Shown in pieces: positions 45,572 through 55,632 of a stretch of 64,000 nt of DNA. A program made the translations under genes and the position numbers. Position 1 is the first letter of the stretch, and the number at the start of each line of letters is the position of its first letter. Source of the DNA: SMWD01 sp002729875 (lineage in GTDB: Bacteria > Pseudomonadota > Gammaproteobacteria > Steroidobacterales > GCA-2729495); NCBI GenBank assembly GCA_036010905.1, contig DASCMH010000005.1, positions 1 through 64,000 of the forward strand. The letters are read 5' to 3'. Under the pieces are notes generated by a model, which was given only the letters and a program-made list of their open reading frames with translations, made no database searches and was not told the origin of the DNA.

Positions 45572-46873
45572 ATGCTTAAGTTATTACAATTACTGTTAGT
45601 TATTTGTCTGCTGCATTCGGCATCGCTGATGGCCCAGACGTTGGATCTGAGCAGCACCGGTGAACTGCTTGATGGCATCGCTGCTACTGTCAACGAAGGT
45701 GTCGTTCTGAAGAGTGAGGTTACCAGGGAACTCAGGCGTATCATCGAAAACCTGCGCGCACAGGATGCCCAGATTCCACCAACCAGCACCCTCGCATCAC
45801 AGATTCTCGAACGACTGATTATCAGGCGCATCCAGTTACAGAGAGCCGAACGCATTGGCATTCGGATTCCTGATGAGCAACTGAACATTACTCTGGCCGA
45901 CATTGCCCAACGCAATGCCATTTCTTTGTCAGAGTTACCGACAATGCTTGCACAACAAGGCATCGAGTACACGATTTTTCGCAGCGAGATGCGCGAACAA
46001 CTTACCATAGATCAATTACGTCAACGCGATGTCATCACACGAATTAATGTCACCCCACGAGAACTGGAAGAACATCTCGCACGACTGGCCGGACGTGCGA
46101 CACAGAACGAAGAGTTCAGGCTTTCACATATACTTATTTCAATTCCAAGCGATGCCACGGTAGACAATATTTCGGCCGCTGAAAGTAACGTATTCTCTAT
46201 TCTTGAACGTGCGCGCAACGGTGAATCCTTTTTTGAACTTGCGGTCGCAAATTCAGATGGACAAAGTGCGTTGCAAGGTGGTGATCTGGGCTGGCGACGC
46301 GGCAATGAACTGCCAACACTATTTGCGGATATCGTACCGGAACTCGAGCCCGGACAAATCAGCGAGCCGACACGTAGCGCAAGTGGTTTCCACCTCATCC
46401 GGCTTGACGAACGGCGCGGCGCAGATCCGATTATGGAACAGCAGACACATGCCCGGCACATCCTGCTCACCACCAATGAAGTACTTGATGATGATGCCGT
46501 GCGTCAAAAACTGATGGCAATCCGTCAGCAAATCAGCGCCGGCGATGACTTCGCGGCGGTCGCTACCGTCATGTCTGAAGACCCGGGCTCAGCTGTAAAC
46601 GGTGGCGATCTTGGCTGGAGCGGCCCCGGAATCTTCGTGCCTGAATTCCAGGCAGTCTGCGATTCACTTGAACCGGGCGAAATCAGCGAACCTTTCCAGT
46701 CACCGTTTGGCTGGCATATTGTGCTGTTGCTTGATCGCCGCGTGCAGGACATGACCGAAGAAGTCGAACGACGTGAGGCAATCATGGCTATTCGTAACAG
46801 CAAGCTCGAAGAAGAAACTGAATTATGGACACGGCGTTTGCGCGATCAGGCATTTGTTGAATACAAACTATAG
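45572..46873 (+). CDS. surA: Periplasmic peptidyl-prolyl isomerase SurA
   Basis: The 433-residue chaperone has signal peptide LLVICLLHSASLMAQ, then LDGIAATVNEGVVLKSEV, the SurA N-domain. Two parvulin domains follow (EFRLSHILISIP ... GGDLGWRRGNELP and HARHILLTTNEV ... NGGDLGWSGPG). It assists folding of outer-membrane proteins including LptD, encoded just upstream. Confidence 0.97.
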   Translation: MLKLLQLLLVICLLHSASLMAQTLDLSSTGELLDGIAATVNEGVVLKSEVTRELRRIIENLRAQDAQIPPTSTLASQILERLIIRRIQLQRAERIGIRIPDEQLNITLADIAQRNAISLSELPTMLAQQGIEYTIFRSEMREQLTIDQLRQRDVITRINVTPRELEEHLARLAGRATQNEEFRLSHILISIPSDATVDNISAAESNVFSILERARNGESFFELAVANSDGQSALQGGDLGWRRGNELPTLFADIVPELEPGQISEPTRSASGFHLIRLDERRGADPIMEQQTHARHILLTTNEVLDDDAVRQKLMAIRQQISAGDDFAAVATVMSEDPGSAVNGGDLGWSGPGIFVPEFQAVCDSLEPGEISEPFQSPFGWHIVLLLDRRVQDMTEEVERREAIMAIRNSKLEEETELWTRRLRDQAFVEYKL

Positions 46874-46908
46874 TCCAAATGTAAGCTCGCGCAGTAACCT
46901 GATCTGCA

Positions 46909-47904
46909 ATGCAATCCCCGGTTCCACGCATAGCAATTACGCCTGGTGAGCCGTCCGGTATCGGACCGGATGTCGTCATTGCCCTCGCCGAGCGTGACTG
47001 GCCGGTCGAACTCGTTATCATTGCTGACCCAAACCTGATTGCCGATCGAGCCATACAACTCGGCAAAAAAATTGAAATTTGTCCTTATGAGGTGCATGCA
47101 CCAGCAGCAACAACCAGGCCTGGTCGACTTATCGTTACCGGTGAGCCGCTCCGCACAGCATGCGAAACAGGTCACCTCGATCCGGCCAATGGCGAATATG
47201 TCCTGGCCGCGCTGAAACGTGCCTGTGACGGCTGCCTGAGCGGTGAATTCAGGGCCATGGTCACAGCCCCGGTAAATAAAGCTGTTATCAATGCTGCGGG
47301 CATCCCGTTCTCAGGCCATACCGAATTTCTCGCCGAACAAACCGGCACCCCGCAACCACTCATGCTACTCGTCGCAGACACCTTGCGTGTCGCACTCATT
47401 ACGACACACCTGGCCTTAAGAGAAGTTCCGGGCGTTATTACCGGCGAACTAATCCAACAGGCTTTCAAGTTGCTACATCTTGGCCTGAGATCTCATTTCG
47501 GCATCAAATCACCACGCATCATCGTACTCGGTCTGAACCCACATGCCGGGGAAGCGGGATACCTGGGACAAGAAGAAGTAAAAATAATTGAGCCCGCACT
47601 CGCACAACTGGCCACTACCGGGTACAACCCTGTCGGTCCCCTGCCGGCCGACACAGCTTTTACGCCAGCGCACCTGTCACAGGCGGATGCCGTGCTCGCC
47701 ATGTATCACGACCAGGGACTGCCGGTGTTAAAAAACCACGGGTTTGGCAAGGCTGTCAACGTCACCCTCGGCCTGCCGATCATTCGCACTTCCGTCGATC
47801 ATGGCACAGCACTGGAACTGGCCGGTAGCGGGCTTGCCAGGCCGGACAGCCTGTATGCAGCGCTCACTCTCGCAATCGAGATGGTGAGTAACTCTCCACC
47901 ATGA
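46909..47904 (+). CDS. pdxA: 4-hydroxythreonine-4-phosphate dehydrogenase
   Basis: This 331-residue PLP-synthesis enzyme begins RIAITPGEPSGIGPDV and contains TAPVNKAVINAAGIPFSGHTE-type metal-site residues, LNPHAGEAGYLG and AMYHDQGLPVLK. Length and motifs are normal. It overlaps rsmA by four bases. Confidence 0.97.
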   Translation: MQSPVPRIAITPGEPSGIGPDVVIALAERDWPVELVIIADPNLIADRAIQLGKKIEICPYEVHAPAATTRPGRLIVTGEPLRTACETGHLDPANGEYVLAALKRACDGCLSGEFRAMVTAPVNKAVINAAGIPFSGHTEFLAEQTGTPQPLMLLVADTLRVALITTHLALREVPGVITGELIQQAFKLLHLGLRSHFGIKSPRIIVLGLNPHAGEAGYLGQEEVKIIEPALAQLATTGYNPVGPLPADTAFTPAHLSQADAVLAMYHDQGLPVLKNHGFGKAVNVTLGLPIIRTSVDHGTALELAGSGLARPDSLYAALTLAIEMVSNSPP

Positions 47905-48704
47905 ACAACCCACCTGCGCGCAAGCGATTCGGCCAGCACTTTTTGCATGACCAGAATATTCTCAACAAAATTATTGCCGCCATTCATCCGCAGCCCGACC
48001 AGCATTTTGTAGAAATCGGTCCCGGACGCGGCGCGATGACCCGACTGCTGGTCAAATCCATCGACACGCTGGATGCCATCGAGATTGATCATGATCTGGC
48101 CGCCGCGCTGCCGAATGAAGTCATGTCACCAAAGCTGACGGTTCATGAAACGGACGCGCTGGACTTTGACTTCACCCGGCTACAGGCCGATCACGCTCCG
48201 TTACGGCTGGCCGGCAACCTGCCCTATAACATCTCGACACCACTGCTATTTCACATTCTCAGCTATAACGAATTATTTACAGATATCCATATCATGCTGC
48301 AAAAAGAAGTAGCCCAACGCATCGCCGCCGGACCCGGCAACCGAACCTACGGACGTCTGAGTGTCGCAATTGCAGCTCGCTGTGAGATCGAAACGCTATT
48401 CCACATCAAGCCCGGCTCATTCACGCCGGCACCCAGAGTTGAATCCTCATTTGTCCGCCTGCGTCCGGATGCCGCCCGGCGCACCCGGATCGTGCAGCAT
48501 GATGCCTTTGACCAGGTCGTAAAACAGGCGTTCGGCCAGCGTCGCAAACAACTGGCTAACGCACTCGGTAAACTACTGACTGTGGCGCAGATTGAATCGG
48601 CCAACATCGACCCGAGAAGCCGTGCGGAACAATTAACCGTGGCGCAATTCATCACCCTTGGCAACTTGTATGCTGCTCACAACAGTGCGCACCGCACAGG
48701 TTAA
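47901..48704 (+). CDS. rsmA: 16S rRNA (adenine1518/1519-N6)-dimethyltransferase
   Basis: The 267-residue KsgA starts ARKRFGQHFLHDQNIL and has the SAM site VEIGPGRGAMTRLL, the catalytic NLPYNIST and PGSFTPAPRVESSFV. It dimethylates two adenines late in 30S assembly. Start overlaps the pdxA stop. Confidence 0.97.
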   Translation: MNNPPARKRFGQHFLHDQNILNKIIAAIHPQPDQHFVEIGPGRGAMTRLLVKSIDTLDAIEIDHDLAAALPNEVMSPKLTVHETDALDFDFTRLQADHAPLRLAGNLPYNISTPLLFHILSYNELFTDIHIMLQKEVAQRIAAGPGNRTYGRLSVAIAARCEIETLFHIKPGSFTPAPRVESSFVRLRPDAARRTRIVQHDAFDQVVKQAFGQRRKQLANALGKLLTVAQIESANIDPRSRAEQLTVAQFITLGNLYAAHNSAHRTG

Positions 48705-48712
48705 GATTAGCT

Positions 48713-49087
48713 ATGAACAGGCAATCCATCCAGATTGATGTCGAAACCAATTATCTTGCAGATCAATCAGATATGGAGGATCAACGGTACGTGTTTGCCT
48801 ACACGGTCACAATCCGTAATACCGGCAAACTAGCGGTGCAACTGCTCACCCGATGCTGGCTGGTCACAGACGCAGGCGGCAAGGTCCGCGAAATCCGTGG
48901 CGACGGAGTCGTCGGTGAACAACCACGAATCAGACCCGGTGAATACCACCGGTATTCCAGCCTGTCGATTATCACCACACCGGTAGGCACGATGGAAGGC
49001 AGTTACGGCATGATAGATGCCGAGGATGAAAAATTTTTGGTATCGATTCCTGTCTTCAGACTCGCTATGCCAGGCATACTGAATTAA
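48713..49087 (+). CDS. apaG: ApaG protein
   Basis: This 124-residue fibronectin-III-like protein has YVFAYTVTIRNTGKLAVQLL, RCWLVTDAGG and the core PGEYHRYSSLSIITTPVGTM. The family's function is uncertain (cobalt/magnesium efflux phenotype in enteric bacteria). It lies between rsmA and apaH as usual; its stop shares a base with the apaH ATG. Confidence 0.95.
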   Translation: MNRQSIQIDVETNYLADQSDMEDQRYVFAYTVTIRNTGKLAVQLLTRCWLVTDAGGKVREIRGDGVVGEQPRIRPGEYHRYSSLSIITTPVGTMEGSYGMIDAEDEKFLVSIPVFRLAMPGILN

Positions 49088-49899
49088 TGGCTATATTCGC
49101 GATAGGCGACATACAGGGCTGCTACGATGAACTCGCCCGTCTCGTCGACAAGCTCAGTTTTGATCCGGATCGTGACGAACTATGGTTCGTCGGTGACCTC
49201 GTCAACCGTGGACCACGCTCACTGGACGTATTGCGTTTTGTGCGCAGCCTTAAAGAATCATCAACCGTGGTACTTGGCAATCACGATCTGCACCTGCTCG
49301 CGGCTCGTGAGAACCCTGACCGAATCGATAAACCACTACGAAAAATTCTTGCCGCCCATGATGCCGATGAACTACTTCACTGGTTGCGTCACCAGCCACT
49401 GGTACATTACCGACCCGATCTGAACACCCTGATGGTACACGCGGGGATCCACCCGACCTGGGATCTGCTGACAACCGTCAACCTGGCCCGTGAAGCAGAA
49501 CAGATTATAGGCGGTAAAAAATACCGGCAATTCCTGAGCGCCATGTACAGCGACAAACCCAGTCGCTGGTCACCCGATCTGTCCGGCATCAAACGAATCA
49601 GGTTTATTATCAATTGTTTAACCCGAATCCGCTTCTGCCGCCCGAATGGCGAACTGGATTTCATCCAGAAAGGCCCCCCAAAAAAGGAGACGCAAGCGCT
49701 CATACCATGGTTCGACTTTCCCGACCGGGCGAACCGGTCAGTGCGTATCGTCTGCGGCCACTGGTCATCACTCGGCCTGATAAACAACCCGAAAACACTG
49801 ATGATCGATACCGGCTGTGTCTGGGGACGCGAGTTAACCGCCGCAAGAATTGATGGATCCGTCCAAATTGTCAGCGTCAAAGCCAAAAAAACCAAATAA
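49087..49899 (+). CDS. apaH: Symmetrical bis(5'-nucleosyl)-tetraphosphatase
   Basis: The 270-residue metallophosphatase has IGDIQGCYDEL, WFVGDLVNRGPRS, VLGNHDLH and MVHAGIHPTWDL. It hydrolyses Ap4A to ADP and can decap Np4-RNA. It ends the lptD-apaH run, and a 30-bp inverted repeat follows. Confidence 0.97.
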   Translation: MAIFAIGDIQGCYDELARLVDKLSFDPDRDELWFVGDLVNRGPRSLDVLRFVRSLKESSTVVLGNHDLHLLAARENPDRIDKPLRKILAAHDADELLHWLRHQPLVHYRPDLNTLMVHAGIHPTWDLLTTVNLAREAEQIIGGKKYRQFLSAMYSDKPSRWSPDLSGIKRIRFIINCLTRIRFCRPNGELDFIQKGPPKKETQALIPWFDFPDRANRSVRIVCGHWSSLGLINNPKTLMIDTGCVWGRELTAARIDGSVQIVSVKAKKTK

Positions 49900-49922
49900 C
49901 AACCCAAACTTCCAGCTGGTCA

Positions 49923-50000
49923 GGTATTTTTCGTCATATATCATTCAGAAACCTTAAAGCAACTTGCTGCGTTTCTGAATGATATATGACGAAAAATACC
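49923..50000. repeat. Perfect 30-bp inverted repeat between apaH and thyA
   Basis: The arms 49923-49952 and 49971-50000 are exact reverse complements. The 18-base loop holds its own small palindrome (AGCAA-C-TTGCT). The stem is AT-rich, begins GGTATTTTTCGTC and has no GC stem followed by a T-run. It could be a bidirectional terminator between convergent genes, or a small non-autonomous mobile element. Confidence 0.9.
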
Positions 50001-50051
50001 GCCCATGAAAATAGCTAAAAATCTCAAAACTGCTGCAACCACCCCCCAACT

Positions 50052-50846
50052 CTAAACAGCAACAGCTGCCTTAATATGCGGATGTGACTCATAACCAACA
50101 ATGTCAAAGTCTTCACCGCGATAAGCAAACAAATCCGCCGGCCGCCGCTGTAACACAAGTCGTGGTAACGGCAACGGTTCGCGTTCGAGTTGCTTGCGGG
50201 TCTGATCCAGGTGATTCAGGTAGAGGTGACAATCACCGCCCGTCCAGATGAAATCACCGACTTTCAGGTCGGCCTGTTGCGCCACCATATGCGTTAACAG
50301 TGCATATGAGGCGATATTGAACGGCACCCCGAGAAAAATATCCGCACTGCGCTGGTAAAGCTGGCATGACAGATAGCCATTAGCTACATAGAATTGAAAC
50401 AGGCAATGACACGGTGCCAGTGCCATCTTATTAAGTTCTGCAACATTCCAGGCACTCACAATGATCCGGCGTGAATCCGGATCACGACGCAGCGTCTCGA
50501 CGACCTGACTGATCTGATCGATGGCCTCACCATTCGGAGTGGGCCACGAACGCCACTGGGCGCCGTAAACCGGGCCGAGATCGCCATCCGGACCGGCCCA
50601 TTCATCCCAGATGGTAACGTTATTATCATTAAGATAAGCGACATGGGTGTCGCCATTCAGAAACCACAATAATTCATAAATGATCGATCGGGTATGAATT
50701 TTCTTGGTGGTAACCAGCGGGAAACCATCACGCAGATTAAAGCGCATCTGATGACCGAATACACTCAGCGTACCGGTCCCGGTTCGATCATCCTTTCGCG
50801 CACCATCATCCAGCACACGTTGCATCAGTTGTAGATATTGCTGCAA
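50052..50846 (-). CDS. thyA: Thymidylate synthase
   Basis: The 264-residue enzyme makes dTMP from dUMP with methylene-THF. It shows RTGTGTLSVFGHQMRF, the active Cys in APCHCLFQFY, QRSADIFLGVPFNIASYALL and the C-terminal GYESHPHIKAAVAV. Length is identical to E. coli ThyA. It is 40 bases after lgt, the common gammaproteobacterial pair. Confidence 0.98.
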   Translation of the reverse strand: MQQYLQLMQRVLDDGARKDDRTGTGTLSVFGHQMRFNLRDGFPLVTTKKIHTRSIIYELLWFLNGDTHVAYLNDNNVTIWDEWAGPDGDLGPVYGAQWRSWPTPNGEAIDQISQVVETLRRDPDSRRIIVSAWNVAELNKMALAPCHCLFQFYVANGYLSCQLYQRSADIFLGVPFNIASYALLTHMVAQQADLKVGDFIWTGGDCHLYLNHLDQTRKQLEREPLPLPRLVLQRRPADLFAYRGEDFDIVGYESHPHIKAAVAV

Positions 50847-50886
50847 GTTTCCCTACCCCCCGGTACATCCAAAACCAATAAACCGC

Positions 50887-51729
50887 TCATGTTCCGGCCT
50901 GACGCCGATAAGCCAGCCACAATAACAGTATGCCACCGACAATCATCGGAAGGGTTAAAACCTGCCCCATTGTGACCCAGCCAAACGCCAGGTAATCAAT
51001 ATGAGAATCGGGCAAACGCACCATTTCTACACTAAATCGAGACAACCCGTAGCCCAGCAGGAAGACACCGGTTACCGATTGCACAGGCCGCGGCCGCGAT
51101 GAAAAAATCCAGATCACAGCAAATAACAGAAAACCTTCGAGCATGGCTTCGTATAACGGCGACGGATGGAGCGGTGGCGTCCACACTGTACCGCGCGGCA
51201 GTTTCAATTGATCGAAGCACAGGTCAAAGAAACGTTGATTGGTACAATCGACCTGCATGGCCCACGGCACGGAACCGGGACGGCCCCACAACTCACCGTT
51301 GATAAAATTACCGATCCGCCCGGCAGCCAGGCCAAGGCACGCCATCGGCGCGACAAAATCATTCAGCTGCCACCATGTACAGCCGAGTTTACGGGTAAAC
51401 AGCCAGGTCGCAACCGCGACGCCGAGAAAACCCCCGTGGAAAGACATGCCACCCTGCCAGATTCTGAGCAAACTCAGCGGATCAGCAACCACCTGGCTGA
51501 AGTTATAAAACAGCATGTAACCAAGTCGGCCGCCAATAATGACGCCGATAGCAACATAAAACAGCAGGTCGTCAACCTTCTCAACCGGCACTACCGCACC
51601 CGGCCGGCTGGCGCGGCGACGCATCAGAAACCAGGCCGCCGCAAAACCAAACAAATACATCAGGCCATACCAACGAATCGCAACCGGGCCCAGCTGTAAC
51701 GCAATCGGATCAAAACCGGAGTATTGCAA
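50887..51729 (-). CDS. lgt: Prolipoprotein diacylglyceryl transferase
   Basis: The 280-residue seven-span membrane enzyme has GGMSFHGGFLG, the signature GRIGNFINGELWGRPG and HPSPLYEAMLEG. It adds diacylglycerol to the lipobox cysteine of prolipoproteins such as LolB and RlpA encoded in this window. Confidence 0.97.
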   Translation of the reverse strand: MQYSGFDPIALQLGPVAIRWYGLMYLFGFAAAWFLMRRRASRPGAVVPVEKVDDLLFYVAIGVIIGGRLGYMLFYNFSQVVADPLSLLRIWQGGMSFHGGFLGVAVATWLFTRKLGCTWWQLNDFVAPMACLGLAAGRIGNFINGELWGRPGSVPWAMQVDCTNQRFFDLCFDQLKLPRGTVWTPPLHPSPLYEAMLEGFLLFAVIWIFSSRPRPVQSVTGVFLLGYGLSRFSVEMVRLPDSHIDYLAFGWVTMGQVLTLPMIVGGILLLWLAYRRQAGT

Positions 51730-51825
51730 GATCTTTATTCTCTAGGTGTAATAAAAGTTTAGTGGTCGAACAAGGTAGAGAATATCCTGTCTGACCTGAC
51801 CCCGGGAAATTTTTTGCCTGATTGA

Positions 51826-53898
51826 ATGTCACAGCTGATGAACTCACTGAAAAATGAAACCAGCCCGTATCTGCTCCAGCATGCGGACAATCCGGTCAAC
51901 TGGTATCCGTGGGGTGAGCAGGCTCTGGAGCTTGCATGCCAGCAAAACAAGCCGATCCTGCTGTCAATCGGTTATTCGGCTTGCCACTGGTGCCATGTCA
52001 TGGCACATGAATCTTTTGAGGACAAACCAACGGCAGATTTGATGAATCAACTTTTCGTCAACATTAAAATCGACCGTGAAGAACGACCCGACATCGACAA
52101 AATCTACCAATCTGCACACCTGTTGATTCAGCGCCGACCCGGCGGCTGGCCGCTGACAGTGTTTCTGAGTCCGCACGATCAGCGTCCTTACTTCACCGGC
52201 ACCTATTTCCCCAACCAGCCTCGTGACGGTATGCCGGCATTTACCGATCTGCTGCACAAGGCAAGTGAACATTTTCACGCCAACGGTGACGCCGTCAGCG
52301 AATACGGTCAGATCCTTGTCAATGCACTGACCCAGGTCGACACGCACCAACCGGCCGCTGAAGACCCGTTTTCCGGCCACTCACTGACGGCGGCACGCGA
52401 AACCCTCGAGCGGATGTTCGATGGTGAAAACGGCGGATTCGACACTGCGCCGAAATTTCCAAATCCGACGAACCTGGATCGAATGATGCGGCACTGGCGC
52501 AATACAGCCCACAGCAGCCAGGACAGTGAGTCCGACCAGCAAGCCATGTTCATCTGTGCGCTCACCCTGACCCGGATGGCCGAAGGCGGCATCTTCGACC
52601 AGGTTGGCGGCGGCTTCTACCGCTACTCCGTCGATGCCGAATGGACCATCCCGCACTTTGAAAAAATGCTTTGCGACAATGCCGAACTTCTGGCGCTATA
52701 CGCTCATTTCTGGCAAATCAGCGGTGACGACACTTATCGCCGCATCGCGCTCGACACAGTCGAGTGGGCATTACGCGAGATGCGGGCACCGAATGGCGGC
52801 TTCTACTCGGCCCTCGACGCTGATTCAGACGGCACTGAAGGCCAGTTCTACGTCTGGACCCCGGACGAGATTCGGACCATTCTGACGGATGACGAATACT
52901 CGGTTTTCGCGCCCCGCTACGGACTCGATAACCCGGCTAATTTCGCCGGCAGCTGGCATTTACGAATCAACACAACACTCGAATCAATCGCGGCCGGGGT
53001 TGGACAAACTCCGGCAACCGTGCAGCAGTTGATTGATGCAGCACGAAACAAATTACTCACCGCCCGCGCTACCCGCACGCGCCCCGACCGCGACGACAAG
53101 ATTCTGGCCAGCTGGAATGCGCTGATGATTCGCGGCTGCGCAATCGCCGCTCGCGCATTGCAGGAGCAACAGTTCGCCGTGGTAGCCGCCGAAGCGCTCG
53201 ACTTTGTGCGCCGCCACATGGTTGTCGATGGCCGCTTATACGCAACCTACCGGGATGGGCAGGCAAAATTTAATGCTTATCTGGACGATTATGCTTTCCT
53301 GCTCAACGCAACGTTGGAACTGTTGCAGTCACGCTGGGACAGCGAACACCTGGAATTTGCAATCTGGCTGGCCGAACGGCTGCTGGCCGATTTCAGCGAC
53401 ACCAAACACGGTGGATTCTTTTTTACCGCCAGCGGACACGAACAGTTAATCCATCGCAGCAAGACCATGGCTGATGAAGCCTTGCCATCGGGTAATGGAA
53501 TCGCCGCACTCGCCCTCAATCGTCTCGGCCATCTGCTCGCTGAAAGCAAATACCTGGATGCGGCAATTGCAACAATCAGGGCAGCCGGCAGTGCACTTGA
53601 TGAATTCCCCCATGCACATGCCTCGCTGGTCACAGCACTCGATGAGATCCTGGACCCGGCTGAAATCATCGTGCTGCGCGGCGAGCAGGAAGAAATCTCC
53701 AGATGGGCGCTGGCGATCGGTGCGATCTACACACCCAAACGCCTCATCTATGCAATCCCGAACAGCGTCACAAACCTGCCCGGCGCACTGTCTGCCCGCG
53801 CCCCAGGCGACCGGTCGATTGCCTACATTTGCCGCGGCACTTCTTGCAGCCAGCCGTTGACTTCACTTGCAGCGATTGCCGCTGCACTAAGCGATTAG
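51826..53898 (+). CDS. Thioredoxin-domain DUF255 protein (YyaL/SSP411 family)
   Basis: The 690-residue protein opens NSLKNETSPYLLQHADNPVNWYPW-like, then the thioredoxin site SIGYSACHWCHVMAHESF. A large alpha/alpha toroid of the glycosidase type follows (YSALDADSDGTEGQFYVW; DDKILASWNALMIRG). There is no signal peptide. Such proteins are widespread but not functionally settled. Ends with ICRGTSCSQPLTSL. It is divergent from lgt. Confidence 0.9.
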   Translation: MSQLMNSLKNETSPYLLQHADNPVNWYPWGEQALELACQQNKPILLSIGYSACHWCHVMAHESFEDKPTADLMNQLFVNIKIDREERPDIDKIYQSAHLLIQRRPGGWPLTVFLSPHDQRPYFTGTYFPNQPRDGMPAFTDLLHKASEHFHANGDAVSEYGQILVNALTQVDTHQPAAEDPFSGHSLTAARETLERMFDGENGGFDTAPKFPNPTNLDRMMRHWRNTAHSSQDSESDQQAMFICALTLTRMAEGGIFDQVGGGFYRYSVDAEWTIPHFEKMLCDNAELLALYAHFWQISGDDTYRRIALDTVEWALREMRAPNGGFYSALDADSDGTEGQFYVWTPDEIRTILTDDEYSVFAPRYGLDNPANFAGSWHLRINTTLESIAAGVGQTPATVQQLIDAARNKLLTARATRTRPDRDDKILASWNALMIRGCAIAARALQEQQFAVVAAEALDFVRRHMVVDGRLYATYRDGQAKFNAYLDDYAFLLNATLELLQSRWDSEHLEFAIWLAERLLADFSDTKHGGFFFTASGHEQLIHRSKTMADEALPSGNGIAALALNRLGHLLAESKYLDAAIATIRAAGSALDEFPHAHASLVTALDEILDPAEIIVLRGEQEEISRWALAIGAIYTPKRLIYAIPNSVTNLPGALSARAPGDRSIAYICRGTSCSQPLTSLAAIAAALSD

Positions 53899-54026
53899 CA
53901 ACCATACCAGTTACACAACTACCGCCCCCCTGCAATTGCCACCGCTCGGATGAGCGGCCAGTCAATGGTTTACATTGCTCAAGCGAGCAGCCCACAATGG
54001 ATTAGCATTCGTCACGCCGGACTATA

Positions 54027-55484
54027 ATGAAAGATATACCGCCACCGTGCACCCACAGGCGCAAACTGCTCACCGCCATCGGCGCAATCCCGCTCGCATT
54101 CGGCACCAGCCGTTACCTGCGCGCCGCTGAGCAACAGGACATCATTATTCTGGGAGCCGGCCTGGCTGGCCTGTACAGTGCGATGCTGCTCGAAGAGCAG
54201 GGCTTTAATGTAACTCTGCTCGAGGCCTCCGACCATGTGGGTGGCCGGGTACAGACTCGCACACTCGGCGGCGTCCGGCATGAACTCGGCGCCAGCGATA
54301 TCGGGGTCATGTATGCGCGGGTCCTGGACATGATGCGCCGCCTGAATCTGCAACTCGTGCCCAGCGCCATTAGCATCAAGCCTTATAGCTACCACATTAA
54401 CGGCCGGCTACTAAACGAAACAGAATGGGCATCAGCCGATGTCAACCGGACGACCGGTGATGAGCGGGTGATTGCGCCATCACGACTGCAATCTCACCTG
54501 CTCAGTCGCTATAACCCGCTGGAGAATCTTGACGACTGGCTGCAGCCAGAACATCACCGGCTGGATATACCGATAGCACAATATCTCACCAGCCGGGGCG
54601 TCTCTGACGAGGCGATTCGCCTGTTCGGACACGCATATAACGGTATCGGCATGAACCGGACGTCGGCCTTGTCGCTGTTCCGCGATACGACGCGCACACA
54701 ATTCGGCATCAAGGCCTTTCGAACCATGCAAGCTGCCGGGCAGCCGGTCTCGCCGTTAAGCCAGGTGGCCGGCGGCAACCAGCGCCTGCCCGAAGCCATG
54801 GCGGCCAGTCTCAGCACCGAGATCCGCTTTAACCGGGCAGCAGCGGCAATTGCTCATGATGCCGAGGGCGTCGAAGTTACCTGTAACGATGGCAGTCGAT
54901 ACCGTGGCGACTTCCTGGTGTCAGCGATCCCGTTAACTGCATTACGCCGCATCGAAATCACCCCAACGCTGTCGGCTGACAAAGCAGCGATCGTGCATCA
55001 GATGGAATATTACGCCGCAACCAAATTCTACCTGCAAGCGAAGACACGCTTCTGGGAGACCGACGGTTTTGACGCCAGCATGTGGACCGACGGGGCTGTC
55101 GAGCGGGTCTTCGCCGGCACCGACAGCAACGGTGAGGTACATTCACTGCTGGTCTGGATCACCGGCCAGGGCAGCCGGCGTATCGACCAGATGCAGCCCG
55201 CAGCAGCAGCACGCCACGTGCTCGACACGTTAGCACGTATCCGCCCCGGATCGAAGAATCAGCTTGAAGTGCTGGGCTATCACTCCTGGGGCCGGACTCC
55301 GTACCTCAATGGCTGTGGTCACAGTTACTCCGCGGGGCAAATAAAACGTTATGCAGCCTCCCTGCCCGCCCCGGAGGGGCGCATTCATTTCGCCGGCGAG
55401 CATACGCGGCGGCGAGAATTCGGTATGGAAGCGGCCATGGCGTCGGCTGAACGGGTCGTTGGCGAGATTCTGCAGGTCGCCTGA
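54027..55484 (+). CDS. Tat-exported flavin-containing amine oxidase
   Basis: The 485-residue protein begins with a probable Tat signal (HRRKLLTAIGAIPLAFG). FAD-binding IIILGAGLAGLYSAMLLEEQ and HVGGRVQTRTLGG follow, and the C-terminal IHFAGEHTRRREFGMEAAMA is the amine-oxidase FAD site. It would oxidise an amine or amino acid in the periplasm, giving aldehyde, ammonia and peroxide. The substrate is unknown. It stands 130 bases after the DUF255 gene. Confidence 0.85.
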   Translation: MKDIPPPCTHRRKLLTAIGAIPLAFGTSRYLRAAEQQDIIILGAGLAGLYSAMLLEEQGFNVTLLEASDHVGGRVQTRTLGGVRHELGASDIGVMYARVLDMMRRLNLQLVPSAISIKPYSYHINGRLLNETEWASADVNRTTGDERVIAPSRLQSHLLSRYNPLENLDDWLQPEHHRLDIPIAQYLTSRGVSDEAIRLFGHAYNGIGMNRTSALSLFRDTTRTQFGIKAFRTMQAAGQPVSPLSQVAGGNQRLPEAMAASLSTEIRFNRAAAAIAHDAEGVEVTCNDGSRYRGDFLVSAIPLTALRRIEITPTLSADKAAIVHQMEYYAATKFYLQAKTRFWETDGFDASMWTDGAVERVFAGTDSNGEVHSLLVWITGQGSRRIDQMQPAAAARHVLDTLARIRPGSKNQLEVLGYHSWGRTPYLNGCGHSYSAGQIKRYAASLPAPEGRIHFAGEHTRRREFGMEAAMASAERVVGEILQVA

Positions 55485-55539
55485 GCAATCAACCATGCTC
55501 AGGATAAAAATTCTTTTTGATTAGCCAAAAACAATGAAA

Positions 55540-55567
55540 TTGACAACACTATTGCTTTAAGCACAAT
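55540..55567 (+). promoter_or_regulatory. Possible promoter of the amidohydrolase-cytochrome-PQQ cluster
   Basis: TTGACA (55540-55545), 16 bases, then CACAAT (55562-55567), about 65 bases before the ATG of the amidohydrolase. The -35 is perfect and the -10 matches four of six bases. The stretch is AT-rich compared with its flanks. Confidence 0.4.
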
Positions 55568-55632
55568 TTGGTGCAATCGGGTGTTACAGCTATCAAACCT
55601 ATACACCTAGCGCCGACAGGAGACCCCATTAC

